Assembly (NCBI GenBank): GCA_965153355.1
Contig: OZ231127.1
Coordinates: forward strand, 69,130,001-69,194,000
DNA: 64,000 bases
Source of the DNA: Flaccisagitta enflata
Taxonomy: Eukaryota; Chaetognatha; Sagittoidea; Aphragmophora
Direction of reading: 5' to 3'
This document shows positions 1 to 12,823 of the stretch, one piece after another. A program made the translations under genes and the position numbers. Numbering within the stretch: the first letter of the stretch is position 1; each line of letters starts with the position of its first letter. Below the pieces are notes generated by a model. That model was not told where the DNA came from, did not search any database, and worked only from the letters and a program-made list of their open reading frames with translations.

Positions 1-175
1 GTGCTTCTACCAAATGAGCAACAATTCCAATTAGTCGCTCACTGTCAGACGATCCGCACCCGGTAGCCATTTCTGTTTGTATATCAGTGAGTCTTTCCCG
101 TCTACTGGACTGTCTTTTTAACGTCTATCGACGTGTGTCTGCTTTTCCTTCTATACGTCGTTGTGACTGCAGGCC

Positions 176-206
<31 letters not shown>

Positions 207-217
207 GGCCGTCTGAG

Positions 218-276
<59 letters not shown>

Positions 277-277
277 A
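1..277. repeat. Left edge with (CTGT)n and (CT)n microsatellites
   Basis: A short (CTGT)n run lies near 177-206 and a pure (CT)n run near 226-271. The rest shows no coding signal; the reading frames here are microsatellite products. Confidence 0.85.
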
Positions 278-415
278 AACAAGGCCGTATACACTCTCCC
301 TCAGTCGCGGACGGGTGGGCAGGGGCAGTAATGCCAAAATCGCTCGCGAATCAAAAATGTGACCGACCGACCAACCGACCGACCGACACGGCAGTCGCAG
401 GTCCGCGACTAAAAA
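278..415 (+). mobile_element. ACNG hairpin element, family A (copy A1)
   Basis: The copy begins AACAAGGCCGTATACAC, carries CAGTCGCGGACGGGTGGGC near its left end, then a (GACC)n tract, and ends AGTCGCAGGTCCGCGACT followed by AAAAA. The order (AACAAG start, stem motif, tetranucleotide tract, terminal hairpin, TAAAAA) matches the other family A copies. It has no coding capacity. I infer a non-autonomous, Helentron-like element. Confidence 0.6.
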
Positions 416-515
416 TTTTCAACCAATATGGCATACTGATGAACTGTCCTCTGCTTGGGCTGTCGTCCGTTTCTCAGGCATTTCTGCTCCGAAGTTGACG
501 TAAACAAAAAAAAAA

Positions 516-768
516 AACAAGGCCATTAGACCTAAGTCGCGTGCATCGGCACTCTAAAAAAAAAAGGCAAGCAGACAGACAGACAAACAATTTTTTTTCA
601 AAAAGACATTTGAAATGGCTGCCTACTCCTCAAAATTCCTATTCTACCATTCAGAAACATGAAAAACGCTTTAAAAAGCCTTTAAAACAGTTTTGTGACG
701 GACCGACCGACCGACGGACCGACCGACCGAAAAGTGGCTTATACAGTCGCGTAGCACGCGACTAAAAA
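516..768 (+). mobile_element. ACNG hairpin element, family A (copy A2)
   Basis: It starts AACAAGGCC with AAGTCGCGTGC about 15 bases in. The middle has an ACAG tract and a segment starting ACATTTGAAATGGCTG that recurs at 26.5 kb. It ends with a (GACC/GACGGACC) tract and a perfect 8-bp hairpin, AGTCGCGT-AGC-ACGCGACT, at 745-763, followed by AAAAAG. Confidence 0.65.
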
Positions 769-1083
769 GAGTGTTAGAAAATGAAATCTCCAATCCTCAG
801 CCTCATCCATCAGAGCTTCACAACTCCATGAAGTGGCAATTAAAAAAAAAGTTGAAAGCTTGGAAGATTACAAAGTTTGAAGATGTTGAATTTTTACAGA
901 ACAAGAATTTTTTTTGTGTTTGGATGAGTGGCTATTTTAGTCGACTTTGATTTTGGTTGCATGAATTTGATTCATGCCTTGAAGCTGCAACTTCCAAACC
1001 GGGAAAGAGATTGGATGATATATCTAGAAATTACAGGTTATCGCCGGCTCTTCGGCCCTTGATGGTCGATGGCCCCTGCCGGC
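769..1083. other. No recognised feature
   Basis: AT-rich sequence with short A and T runs. I see no coding frame, RNA gene or repeat structure in it. Confidence 0.6.
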
Positions 1084-1735
1084 CGATATCCCCTGCCCCA
1101 AGCCTAGTCAGATGCGGGTGGGCAGGGGCAGTGGTGTAGTCGGGTGTGTCAATATGCAAAAGGTCCTCTGATCAGCTTATCATCAGGGAGTATGAAGTCA
1201 CTAATTATGAGACACTTACCATTTTTTTTCAATTTCGGTTCATTTTTTTAGCACATGTAAAGATTGTCAAAAATATATGTAATTTTAGCGACTGTACCCA
1301 GTTTTGTTGAAAATGATACGGATATATCATTTAGAAAATTATATTTCTCCTTGTATAAAAGCAGAAGATTTCCACTAATTTTTCACAGTATAAGGAATAT
1401 AATTTTTTTTCCTTATCATCAATAATCCAGGTGCAAAAACCAGCAGCACTACAATATACAAATTAAGGGCTAGATAGGGATTTACAAAAAAATGTAAGAT
1501 GAATAAAATTTGAAAAAAAAAGTAAGTGTTTTAAAATCAGTGTCCTAACACTCCCCAATGATGATGATCTGATCAAAAAACCTTTTGCATATTGACACAC
1601 CCGGGTGGTGTAGGACGCCACTTGGGCACTTTGGCTGAAGAGGCGACTTACAAAATGTCAACAACTATGGAAATATCAAACGAATGGACCAAAAATTGGC
1701 TTTTAGATTCGCGCAGCACGTGACTAATAAGACCA
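1084..1735 (+). mobile_element. Degenerate family A element split by a MITE (copy A3)
   Basis: The left part (to 1139) carries the family A segment GGGTGGGCAGGGGCAGT. The right part (from 1605) ends in CGCGCAGCACGTGACTAATAAG, a decayed terminal hairpin. The two halves are separated by the MITE at 1140-1604 and share a 9-bp duplication. Confidence 0.5.
1140..1604. mobile_element. MITE with 23-bp terminal inverted repeats and 9-bp target duplication
   Basis: The ends are inverted repeats starting CGGGTGTGTCAATATGC and running to AAAAGG at about 1163; the partner occupies 1581-1603. The 9-mer GTGGTGTAG flanks both sides (1131-1139 and 1605-1613). A 9-bp duplication is typical of Mutator-like elements, so that superfamily is my inference. 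There is no ORF of note inside. Confidence 0.7.
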
Positions 1736-2579
1736 AATGAGCAACAGTAAGTTTGGAGCAAAGACGATCTTGACTGAAAGATAGATTTAAAGTATTTGAT
1801 ATGATTTTATTCAATACAAAAAAATATTTGAGATCTTAGCAAACAAGATGTTGCTTTAATGCATAAATATATTTGCTTCTCTCCAACTTCAAATCTTGAT
1901 TTGACTTCTTCAAGACATCATCTACAAATGTTCTAACCTAGCTTTTTGAATTAAGCAAAACAATTTTCAAGGTTGAATAAAGAATCAGTTCAATCAAATT
2001 TTTTAACAGGGTTTATTGTTTTTTTTTAATAAAAAAAGTTTTTCATGTTAGTTTTTTGAAAAAATCTTTAAAATACCTACAAAATTGAAATTTAGAAATA
2101 AAGTATTGATTAAGTCAAGTCACAAGTTGAAGTTTGAAAGAAAGAAACAATGTTACCCTTGGGTGATTTGTTAAATTTTGGTTAACAAGGTAACAAGCAT
2201 TTGCCCTTGATTACTTTTGGTAAGCAGTTTACATTCAAGGTAGATGAAAAATAATGTTTTTTTCAGATTTTTTGTGTAGAAAACTAGGTGGTGCACGCAG
2301 TAACTAGTCAGTGAGGGTTCACAAGGCCCTCTCCTAATAATTTTGGCTTGTGTATAGTGAGGGTTATTGTTCCACCTATCATATGTTATAAAGTAATCTT
2401 TAATCAACTTACTTTTTGATATTTTATAAATAAGATATATGAAATCAATCCTCCAGTTTTGATCATCTTTGCTCCCGATATACTGTAACATGTTTGGAAG
2501 AATAGAATATACCTGCCGCAAATTGTCATCTCAAGTGTTACCTTTTTCTTAAGACAAGAAGTACAGTAGATGTCATCTA
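1736..2579. other. AT-rich intergenic sequence, nothing recognised
   Basis: Long AT-rich stretch. The short minus-strand frames between 2171 and 2604 show no recognisable domain and look like chance. Confidence 0.55.
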
Positions 2580-3120
2580 GACTTGGAGATACGGGGGAAA
2601 TCATTACAGGAAGACAAATAAACTTAAGAGATTGATGTTCAAAATATTAAGTAATAAAAGGGCGCTTTATTGTCCATGGGTGTTGGTTACTATGGAAACA
2701 CATTTCAATGTATTCACGCCAAATTATCAATATTTTGAGAAATTTTTTGAGGGAACATTGTTTAAAATCAAATTTGCCACAACATTCCCACAGTATGTTC
2801 TGTAAGAATAACGCTCGTTTGGCGGTTGCTGCGGACCATCACAGGGCTGTCACACATAGTTACGCCCCCTAGCAATGGCTAAACAAGCAATATTCTTACA
2901 GAACATATTGTGGGAAAGTTGTAGCAAATTTCATTTTAAACAATGTTCCCTCAAAAAATTTCTCAAAATATTGATACTTAAGCATGGATACATAGAAATG
3001 TGTTTCCATGGCAACCAACACCCATGGGCAATGAAGCATCCTTTTATTGGTCTATATTCCAAATATCAGTCTCTTAAGTATATTTGTCTTCCTGTAATGA
3101 ATTCCCCGTATTTCCAAGTC
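2580..3120. mobile_element. Fold-back element with ~235-bp arms
   Basis: The left arm (2580-~2815) starts GACTTGGAGATACGGGGG and the right arm ends with its imperfect complement at 3120. Matching internal blocks include CATGGGTGTTGGTTACTATGG at the left against its complement near 3010-3030, and CAGTATGTTCTGTAAGAAT against its complement near 2890-2910. The spacer is about 70 bp. No target duplication was clear. Confidence 0.7.
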
Positions 3121-3138
3121 AGAGCAGGAATTATGATT

Positions 3139-3378
3139 AACAAGTGACGCAGGGTCACAATATTGTTGCAGACTGATAAGCAGGGGCGTCCAGTCCCCAT
3201 CCACACTCCAACCCGCAAACCCCCCCCCCCAAAAAAAACCAAAAAAAAAAAAAAACACAAAAAGTATCTAAAACACCCCTTTTTTCCACTTTTTGACTCG
3301 AACATTATGAATCAATGGACAGATGGACCAACGCATGGCTGAAGCCTTTGATAGAGTTGCGTGTATACAACTAAAAAG
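3139..3378 (+). mobile_element. ACNG hairpin element, family F (copy F1)
   Basis: It starts AACAAGTGACGCAGGGTCAC, where GTGAC-GCAGG-GTCAC is itself a hairpin. It contains C-rich and A-rich runs, a short ACNG stretch (GGACAGATGGACCAACG), and ends AGTTGCGTGTATACAACT then AAAAAG. A related left part lies at 26829-26965. Confidence 0.5.
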
Positions 3379-3389
3379 TGATGACTTAT

Positions 3390-3602
3390 CTCAGCTTTGC
3401 ACAGTGACTCAGTGAGTAAAACATCAATTTTCCATCAACAAACAGCACATCCATATCGGCACATAGGCTCATGACTGCATGCCTCCGGCTCCGAAGGCAA
3501 CCTTTGTTTTTCATACCAAAATGATTATTGAGTTACGTCATGATAGATGTTTTGTTATAAAATTTGCATTCAATAAAAAAAAAAAAAAAAAAAAAAAAAA
3601 AA
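3390..3602 (+). repeat. Possible retroposed 3' end with A-tract
   Basis: CAATAAA at 3571-3577 merges into an A run of about 28 bases ending at 3602. The AATAAA and A-tail look like the 3' end of a retroposed transcript, but I cannot identify the source in the preceding ~180 bases and no target duplication was found. Confidence 0.3.
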
Positions 3603-3828
3603 CAGTCTAAATTGATTGCGAGCATTAACTGCAAATTACTTAAGACTTTCATTTCTGGTCAGTGATAGGGGCTCATTGAAGTTATAAATTTGCATAGAAA
3701 ATGATGTAATCAGAAAATGAAAAACACAGTTCTCCTCTAAAATTGACTACAAAGAGAGCCATGTTTTCAAAAATGCAAAATTTCTCTGTTTTTGAGGGTA
3801 ACATAATTTCAACAACAGGAAGAAATAA

Positions 3829-4136
3829 AACAAGCCTGACTGGGCAAAAACGTGTCTGGACTGTGTCTTTGCGTGTATCAAATATGGTGCTAAACATTTG
3901 ACATATATGGAGAGACAGATGGACAAACACGCAGATGAGACAACAGAGTAGTAAAAAGGTGCTCAAAACATGTTTGTTGATCATTCGATTCCGTATAGTA
4001 TTTCACCGTGGTCAAAAACAGCCAAGAAACTTGGTTTTTACGCAGATGTAATGGACATACAGACCTGGCCAATGGACAGACCAATGGACAGACAGACCCT
4101 CTTAAAGAGATGCGTCCTGACGGACGCATCTAAAAA
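3829..4136 (+). mobile_element. ACNG hairpin element, family C (copy C1)
   Basis: It starts AACAAGCCTGACTGGGC and aligns along its whole ~300-bp length with the copy at 47689-48009. The tract of GGACAGACC-type tetranucleotides precedes a perfect hairpin, AGATGCGTCC-TGAC-GGACGCATCT (4108-4131), followed by AAAAA. Non-coding. Confidence 0.65.
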
Positions 4137-4434
4137 TGCAAGCCAGATTTCATTAAAAAACTTGATTTCCTTGTGTCTTTTCATGTTCTTTGCATAGTCA
4201 AAATTACTTTTGATGTCATGATATGGTGAAAATATGTATACCAAGTGTCTTCAGAGACAATTTGCTGTTTAAAAGCATTTGAGCATCATCAATGTCCTGA
4301 TAATGATGCAAAAAGCATTGTGAAAAACTTGATTTTGCTTCAAAAATTTGCCATCATACCCTTTCCCATGCTTTGGGCAGCTAGTCAACCCTGTTTGCTA
4401 CATTAAGGCTATTTTAGATTATCATGGCATGACA

Positions 4435-4471
<37 letters not shown>
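4137..4471. other. Intergenic, ending in (CT)n
   Basis: No feature is seen up to about 4440, followed by a pure (CT)n run of about 32 bases that abuts the dispersed repeat. Confidence 0.6.
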
Positions 4472-4473
<2 letters not shown>

Positions 4474-4974
4474 AAAAACGCGATTAGCAATTTAGAGAAA
4501 AGAAACTGTATCTCTGTAAAAGCACTTTTAATAATTCATACTGTATTAAGAATTTGTCCTTTGTCAGTTTTCTCAACATATTCTTTCTCCCTTTTAAAAG
4601 TCAAATTCCTTTCTGACTGGTCAATTCTCATTTTCTCCTTTCGTAAGAATCACGTTGCCTTCTCAGTTTTGGCGGCCTTCGTCTTATTTTCAATGCCGCC
4701 TAAGAATAACAATTGTTCTGATAAAGAATGTAATCTTTCTTTTTGTAATAACTTTTTCTTTCTATTTTATGTTTTCTTGTTTAATTGAAATTTGGAATGA
4801 TTCACTTACATTAAATCCTTTGTAAAGAAAAGAACTCTGGACTTTTATTTCTCCCTTTCGTGGAAAAAAGGGAAATTAAATCTCTGCAATTCTCCGTTGA
4901 TAAATTGTAGAAACAAAGACGTGTAATTCTGCAGTTTGGTTATAACTACAGATAGATACTTAAAAGAGATAAGA

Positions 4975-5012
<38 letters not shown>

Positions 5013-5198
5013 GCAACTCGACTACAATCACAATTCCCGATTGCTCCCGTTTGAAATTGATAACCTCAGCAAAATAAAAGGAGCGAAACTGATTTAAATT
5101 CTCAAAACTCAAATATCTTCAATCAGCTTCATCTTCTATTATTTTGTCATCCTATTAACAGCAGGTTCATTATAACCAACCCCTCCATTTATTTTATG
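4472..5198. repeat. 0.73-kb dispersed repeat, copy 1 (empty MITE site)
   Basis: Nearly identical by eye to 12824-13976, from AAAAAACGCGATTAGCAATT to CCCCTCCATTTATTTTA. Both copies carry an internal (CT)n tract (4977-5010 here, longer in copy 2). Copy 1 reads CTTACATTAAATCC across 4805-4818, the unoccupied site of the MITE found in copy 2. Copy 2 sits directly upstream of the Penelope-like ORF in that ORF's orientation, so the repeat may belong to that element, but this is not proven. Confidence 0.75.
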
Positions 5199-5263
5199 GC
5201 ATCCCTTCATTTGATCTTCCAACTTTTCATTCAATTTCAAGCAGGCCAGAATTGGATGTGAAA

Positions 5264-5833
5264 AATAGTCAAGCGGACTATTGTGATCACATAGGAACAT
5301 AGTCAGGCGGACTATAGTGGTCACATTGGAACAAGTGCACTTTACGAGTCACTTGCAGGAGAACGAGAACCATAGGTGTGCTTTACGAGCCACTTGGAAG
5401 AAGAAAAGGTACTTTGCGAGTACCCAAGGAGACAAAAAGTGTGCTTTACGAGCCACAAATTGGAAGTGGTGAATTTGGAAGTGGTGAATTTGGAAGTGGT
5501 GAATTAGGAAGTGGTGAATTTGGAAGTGGTGATTTTGGAAGTGGTGATATAGGAAGTGGTGAATTTGACCAATTAGGAATCTCACAGGTGTTGAGATTGA
5601 CCAGTTTGAAAATTCCTGAGGGAATCTGGTCTGTAAATTGAGTCAATTGTATTGACCAGTTTTATCTCACAAGGGTTGAGATAAAGAAATAAGCCAGGCG
5701 GGCTTAATTGGAAAGAAGGTCTTAAAGAATTGACCTATTTATATCTCATAAGAGTTGAGATAAAAAACAAGCCAGGACGGCTTAATTGGAAGAAGGGTCT
5801 AAAGACCAATTTATATCTCACAGGGGTTGAGAT
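5264..5833. other. Dense array of ~16 short hairpins with three conserved loop types
   Basis: Successive perfect or near-perfect inverted repeats include AATAGTC-AAGCG-GACTATT (5264), ATAGTC-AGGCG-GACTAT (5299), GTGcACT-TTACG-AGTCAC (5335), GTGtGCT-TTACG-AGCCAC (5376 and 5439), GGTACT-TTGCG-AGTACC (5408) and ATCTCA-CAGGTGT-TGAGAT (5579). Further on are a nested GACCAG..CTGGTC (5599-5631), GTCAAT-TGT-ATTGAC (5642), AAGCC-AGGCG-GGCTT (5691), AAGCC-AGGAC-GGCTT (5769), GGTC-TAAA-GACC (5796) and three more TATCTCA..TGAGATA hairpins. Loops recur while stems change in a base-paired way. It ends ~90 bases before an ATG-led frame. Function unknown. Confidence 0.7.
5462..5571 (+). repeat. 15-bp minisatellite, ~7 units
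   Basis: Tandem GGAAGTGGTGAATTT with small variants (GAATTA, GATTTT, GATATA). It lies inside the hairpin array. It reads as Gly-Ser-Gly-Glu-Phe repeats in one frame, but I see no proof of translation. Confidence 0.85.
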
Positions 5834-5922
5834 TTATCAAAAATAATCCAAAATTGGATTTTTGATTGTGGAAGTTGATCTCAAAATTGTTTTAGCCATG
5901 GTTTACAGTAACTAGCGGTTAC

Positions 5923-6355
5923 ATGGACTTCATACAAGCTAGTAGAAAGATTGTCGAATGGGAAAAAACTCTTTCTACGATAGAAAGACAAGAATTGAAT
6001 CATTTGGCTGATAGAAGGAGATTAGCTCAAGACAACGTTTTTTGAAAATACGAAAGAATTGGAAGATCACTTATATAAAAATCGTAACGAATGCGATGGA
6101 TTAGTGGCAACAGCGACAATTAGTCCTTCAATATCAGTATTGTCAGCAAGCCTTGACACATTAAAGTCTTGCAGAGATAAAGAGTTAGAATTTGTCCCTG
6201 AATCACTCAGAGAAGCTCGTTCCAGAGTAACAAAAGCTCTGTATTGGAAACAGCAAGCTATCCTGAAGAATGACCCAGAAACAAGCCCAAAAGGGCAACA
6301 GTCGCGTGCGTCGGGAAATGACAAACAAAAGAGCAAAAACATGTTGAAATGTTAA
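5923..6355 (+). pseudogene. Broken, unrecognised reading frame, possibly gag-like
   Basis: An ATG at 5923 opens a frame rich in Glu, Arg and Leu that stops near 6043. A second frame, open from about 6037 to 6355, continues the same helical, charged style (its own ATG is at 6059), so a single-base frameshift around the T-run at 6035-6042 probably separates two halves of one ORF. The second half ends in a polar, low-complexity tail. I do not recognise a domain. Its position upstream of the BEL/Pao pol, and the absence of any other gag, make a gag remnant possible, but the family A element at 6289-6688 separates the two. Confidence 0.3.
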
Positions 6356-6688
6356 AGAATGTTAAAAAATGTTAAAGAATGTTAAAAAATGTTAAAAAAT
6401 GTTAGAAAATGTTTAAAAATGTTAAAAAAGTTTAGAAATGTTAAAAAAGCTTAAATTCTAAGAAATGTTAAAAAATGTTAAAAAATGTTAAAAAATGCTA
6501 AAAAATGTTAAGAAATGTTAAAAGATGTTATAGAATGTAAAAGATTGTTAAAAAATGTTAAAACATGTTGAGAAACGTCAAAAATGATAAAAAATTCAAA
6601 AATATTTCGGACGGACCGACGGACGGACCGACGGACGGACCGACCGACAGACCAAGGTGTAGAGTCGCGTGCACGCGACTAAAAAGAG
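6289..6688 (+). mobile_element. ACNG hairpin element, family A, with 10-bp minisatellite (copy A4)
   Basis: The left part contains GGGCAACAGTCGCGTGCGTCGGG. The middle is a 10-bp tandem repeat of ATGTTAAAAA units (about 6343-6590). A GACGGACC tract follows, then the hairpin AGTCGCGTGCACGCGACT and AAAAAG at 6663-6687. BEL/Pao sequence begins immediately after. Confidence 0.6.
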
Positions 6689-7452
6689 CTACTGTTCAAA
6701 AGATTTTTGATGAACAGTTTGATCTTGGTGTTCTAGAATTGGTCTCTGATGCTGACACTCCAGCTGGGGGTGTCCACTACCTACCTTGGCACTTGGTGCT
6801 TAGGCCAGGCCATCCAACAACACCCGTGAGGATTGTGAAAAATGCCTCATTCAAGGGTAAATTTGGCATTTCCCTGAACAGCGCTCAACATGTTGGGCCA
6901 AATCCATTGCCAGATATTGTTGGATCAATTCTACGCTTTCGTTCATGAAAAATTGCATTCGTGTCTGATGTCAAAAAGATGTTTTGGCAGATAAAGATAC
7001 CAGTTGAACAACAAGACCTTCATCGAATCATCACACCCAAGGGGATAGCTCGCCAAACGAGTGTTATGTTCGGTGAATCTTCATCTCCATTCCTGTCCAT
7101 GGCGACTTGTGAATACCACGCTCAGCGTGATGACATCCAACAAAAATTCCCAAAAGCTTGTGAATTTGTCCAAAACGAGCTCTACATGGACGATGTGCCT
7201 GGTGGATGCGATTCAGTTGATGATGGTGTTGATATTCTCACTCAAATCAAAGGCTTTTTTGGGTCTATGCACATGAAAGTGCACAAAATCAACAGCAACA
7301 ACAAGGAGTTGTTGAGCATGATTGAGGGGACTGATGATAGTGAAGAAGCTGCAGTTCTTGGCTTGCAGTGGCATACAAATCATGACTCTTTCCGCGTCCC
7401 CAACAAAGAGTGGGACAAAACTCCAACCACCAAGAGGGAATTTTTGCAAAAA
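6688..7452 (+). pseudogene. BEL/Pao retrotransposon pol, reverse transcriptase portion (broken)
   Basis: This encodes the reverse transcriptase of a BEL/Pao-type LTR retrotransposon, which would copy element RNA into DNA. The frame from about 6688 to 6948 shows the RT fingers region (YLPWHLVLRP, then VRIVKNAS where BEL/Pao usually has VRVVFDAS). A TGA at 6946-6948 interrupts it. The same frame resumes at 6949 with SDVKKMFWQI (motif A aspartate) and ELYMDDVPGG (catalytic YMDD) and runs to about 7450. A one-base frame change in the A-run at 7448-7452 then separates it from the downstream segment. Gag, protease and the 5' end are absent, and no LTR was found. The stop, frameshift and missing 5' half indicate a dead copy. 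Confidence 0.85.
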
Positions 7453-9575
7453 TCGCCTCCTTCTGGGACCCTATTGGTGGCAGGAGCCCTCTTATCTGCA
7501 AAGGGAAGATGATAATGCAGAAGATATGGCAACTAGGTTCTGATTGGGACCAGCTTCTATCTGATGAGTTGAAGCGTGAAGTGGAAGAATTCAGAAAAGC
7601 AACTGTTGTTGACTTTGAAATTCCTCGGTTTTTTGGCAACCCTACTGTTCTTCACATCTTTGTAGATGCCAGTGAATCAGCATATGCCGCTGTTGCATAT
7701 GCATTTTCTGAGAGAGGCTCTTGCTTTCTCATGTCCAAGACAAGAGTAAAGCCCATCAAAGTTGTCTCACTCCCCCGCATGGAGTTGCTGGGAGCAGTGT
7801 TAGGCTCACGCTTACTTGCCTTTCTCCACGAGGAAGTTTTCAAATCTGGGATTGAGACTTTCTTGTGGACAGATTCTACTATTGCGCTTGGGTGGATCGA
7901 ATCTTCTTCAGCACGCTACAAACCCTTTGTTGGGAACAGGATTGCGGAAATCCAACGGACATGCGGCAGTCATGGCGTTAAATGCATGTGGGTGCCTGGA
8001 GACGATAACCCTGCAGATATCCCATCCAGGGGCATTTGGCCTCTGGATGAAAAACAATCCAAGCTTTGGATTGAGGGCCCTGAATTCATCAAAACAGGTG
8101 ATTGGCCGAATCAGCCTGTGATGGAAAAGCCAGATATTGAACAAAGGAAAGTGGCAGTCAATATCACACAGGTTCGTGAACCTGTCATCAGTTTGGAACG
8201 TTACAGCTCTTTGGAAAAACTGGTGCGGATCATGATGTACGTGATTCGCTTTTGTAGCCCTTTGGGGGCGAGGGCGAATAACTCGATTGCTCAACAGCGA
8301 AAAAGGGCATTAGCAAAGCTCATCAGCCAAGAGCAAAAAACCTTCTTCTCTGAAGAATATGAATGCCTTCAGAAGAATCGTGCCATTCCACGAAACTCTC
8401 GATTGATCCAATTCAATCCAATCTTGGAAGACGGTTTGATCAAAATGAGTGAAAGAGTGAACAAAAATATCATCATTCTTCCAAACAAATCCCATCTCAC
8501 CCGACTTCTCATCAGAGATGTTCACATCTCAAATCTTCATAAGAGATCAAACCAGACGTTGGCAATTTTGCGTCAAAAATATTGGGTCATCAAAGGAATG
8601 ACAACCGTGAAGGCCGAAACACAATCTTGCATAACATACAAACGGATCAACAAGCCAATGTGTCAACAAATGATGGCTGATTTACCAGATTTCAGAAAAA
8701 CGGCGTTGCCACCTTTCTCTCATGTTGGACTTGATTACACTGGACCTCTTCTCATCAAACCAAGAAGAGATTCAACTTCTCAAGCGGAGAAACGTTGGAT
8801 TTGCCTCTTTACTCGTGCATCAACCCGTGGTGTACATTTGGAGATTGTGAATGATCAGTCCACTGAAGAATTTTTGATGGCATTCACGCGTTTTTCCAGT
8901 CGAAGAGGAAAACCTCTCAATATCTACAGCGACAATGCTTCAACGTTCAAAAAGGCAGCAAAGGAATTGCCTGACGTGATTTGGCAATTCAATCTACCAG
9001 CTGCTCCTTGGTGGGGAGGCTTCTGGGAACGCCTTGTGAGAAGTATCAAAACTCCAATGAAGAAAGTTTTAGGACAATCTCTCATCACCGACAAAGAACT
9101 TGCGACGCTCATCATTCGAATTGAAGAGCAAATCAACTCCCGTCCACTTACACCGATAGTGGATGACCCGGATCAAGTTCCACTTACTCCTGCTGAGATG
9201 CTTATCGGCAGACCTCTTCAACAACCGACGGACCCATGGCCGGACATTCCTCCGTCCAAAACGGCATTCTCTGCGAGACTGAAGTATCTCAAAAATCTTC
9301 AGGAAAATTGGAAAAAACGATGGGTAAATGAGTACGTACCCACCCTTCAACCACGGCAAAAGTGGCATCAAGGATCGAAAAACATCACTCCTGGATCTCT
9401 CGTTCTTCTCAAGAAGGAAAATCTCAAACGTCATCTTTGGCCCTTAGCTAGGGTTAAGGAAACTCATGTAGGTCGTGATGGACATGTTCGTTCTGTCACA
9501 CTTCAAGATAACAAAGGAAAAACAATCAAGAGACCAATACAGAATTTGGTCTTACTCGAAGGATGTGAAGATTAA
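7452..9575 (+). pseudogene. BEL/Pao pol, RNase H and integrase portion
   Basis: This long open frame (reading from 7410, element-like from ~7452) continues the pol of the same element. It starts with the end of the BEL/Pao peptidase_A17-like connection (SFWDPIGG). RNase H motifs follow: LHIFVDAS, RMELLGAV and LWTDSTIALGWI. The integrase zinc-binding segment shows HISNLH but CITY where a second cysteine is expected. The integrase core has aspartates in GLDYTG (~442) and IYSDNAS (~508) and a glutamate in GGFWERL (~540). In the last block, APWW replaces the usual APH-type sequence. The C-terminal PGSLVLLKKENLKRHLWPLA block is the DUF5641-like tail typical of BEL/Pao. It ends with a TAA at 9573-9575. 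The altered zinc-binding residue and the upstream breaks suggest inactivity. Confidence 0.88.
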
Positions 9576-10077
9576 CTGTGATGTCTACCTCTTGTTTTCA
9601 GATCAACGTCAATCATTATTGAATCAATTGTTGTATTTTTGTATCATTAGAAAAATGAAGACAAATTTCAATGATGCGTGAGTTTGTAATGAATATAAGG
9701 TAAAATCCAAACAGATAAGCAATTGGCTTTAAAACATGGTATTGTCTGACTAGTTTCGCTTTTCAGCTCTTCAGAGACGGTTCTAGGCAAAAGAATAGAA
9801 TAGAAATGATTAAATCATTGTAAAAATGACACTGTATCACTACAATCGGAGATAAATCCATAAAATTTGAAAATAATGCAAAATGCACCAAATAATCTTC
9901 AAGAGATCTTATGGAAAAGAAGGAAAAAGGTTGTATGAGATTTCAAAAAACCAAAACCGTTACTTTGAGGGAAAAAGAGCATCAAATATCCATAAATAAA
10001 TGATCTTTTCATCACAGATGTCGCCTTAAAATCATTCAACGGAAAAATTGTCATTTTGTCCAAAAAAGCTGTATGTA
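9576..10077. other. Spacer between BEL/Pao and Penelope-like remnants
   Basis: AT-rich sequence with no recognised LTR, polypurine tract or ORF. It should contain the 3' ends of both neighbouring elements, but I could not place the boundaries. Confidence 0.5.
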
Positions 10078-12747
<2,670 letters not shown>

Positions 12748-12823
12748 TCACCGCTACGAGGGACTGACGCATTCATTGTATCTTTTTTGAAAAAAACCTC
12801 AAATCGGTTTTTTGAAGCCGAAT

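Noticed and set aside
2171-2604. Minus-strand frames of 66 and 116 codons
   Set aside because: AT-rich, no domain, no splice context.
5378-5641. Protein with GSGEF repeats
   Set aside because: The frame is a by-product of the 15-bp minisatellite and covers the hairpin array, whose base pairing explains the sequence better.
6946-6948. TGA as selenocysteine or programmed readthrough in the BEL/Pao RT
   Set aside because: No supporting hairpin was seen and the element has other lesions, so a nonsense mutation is simpler.
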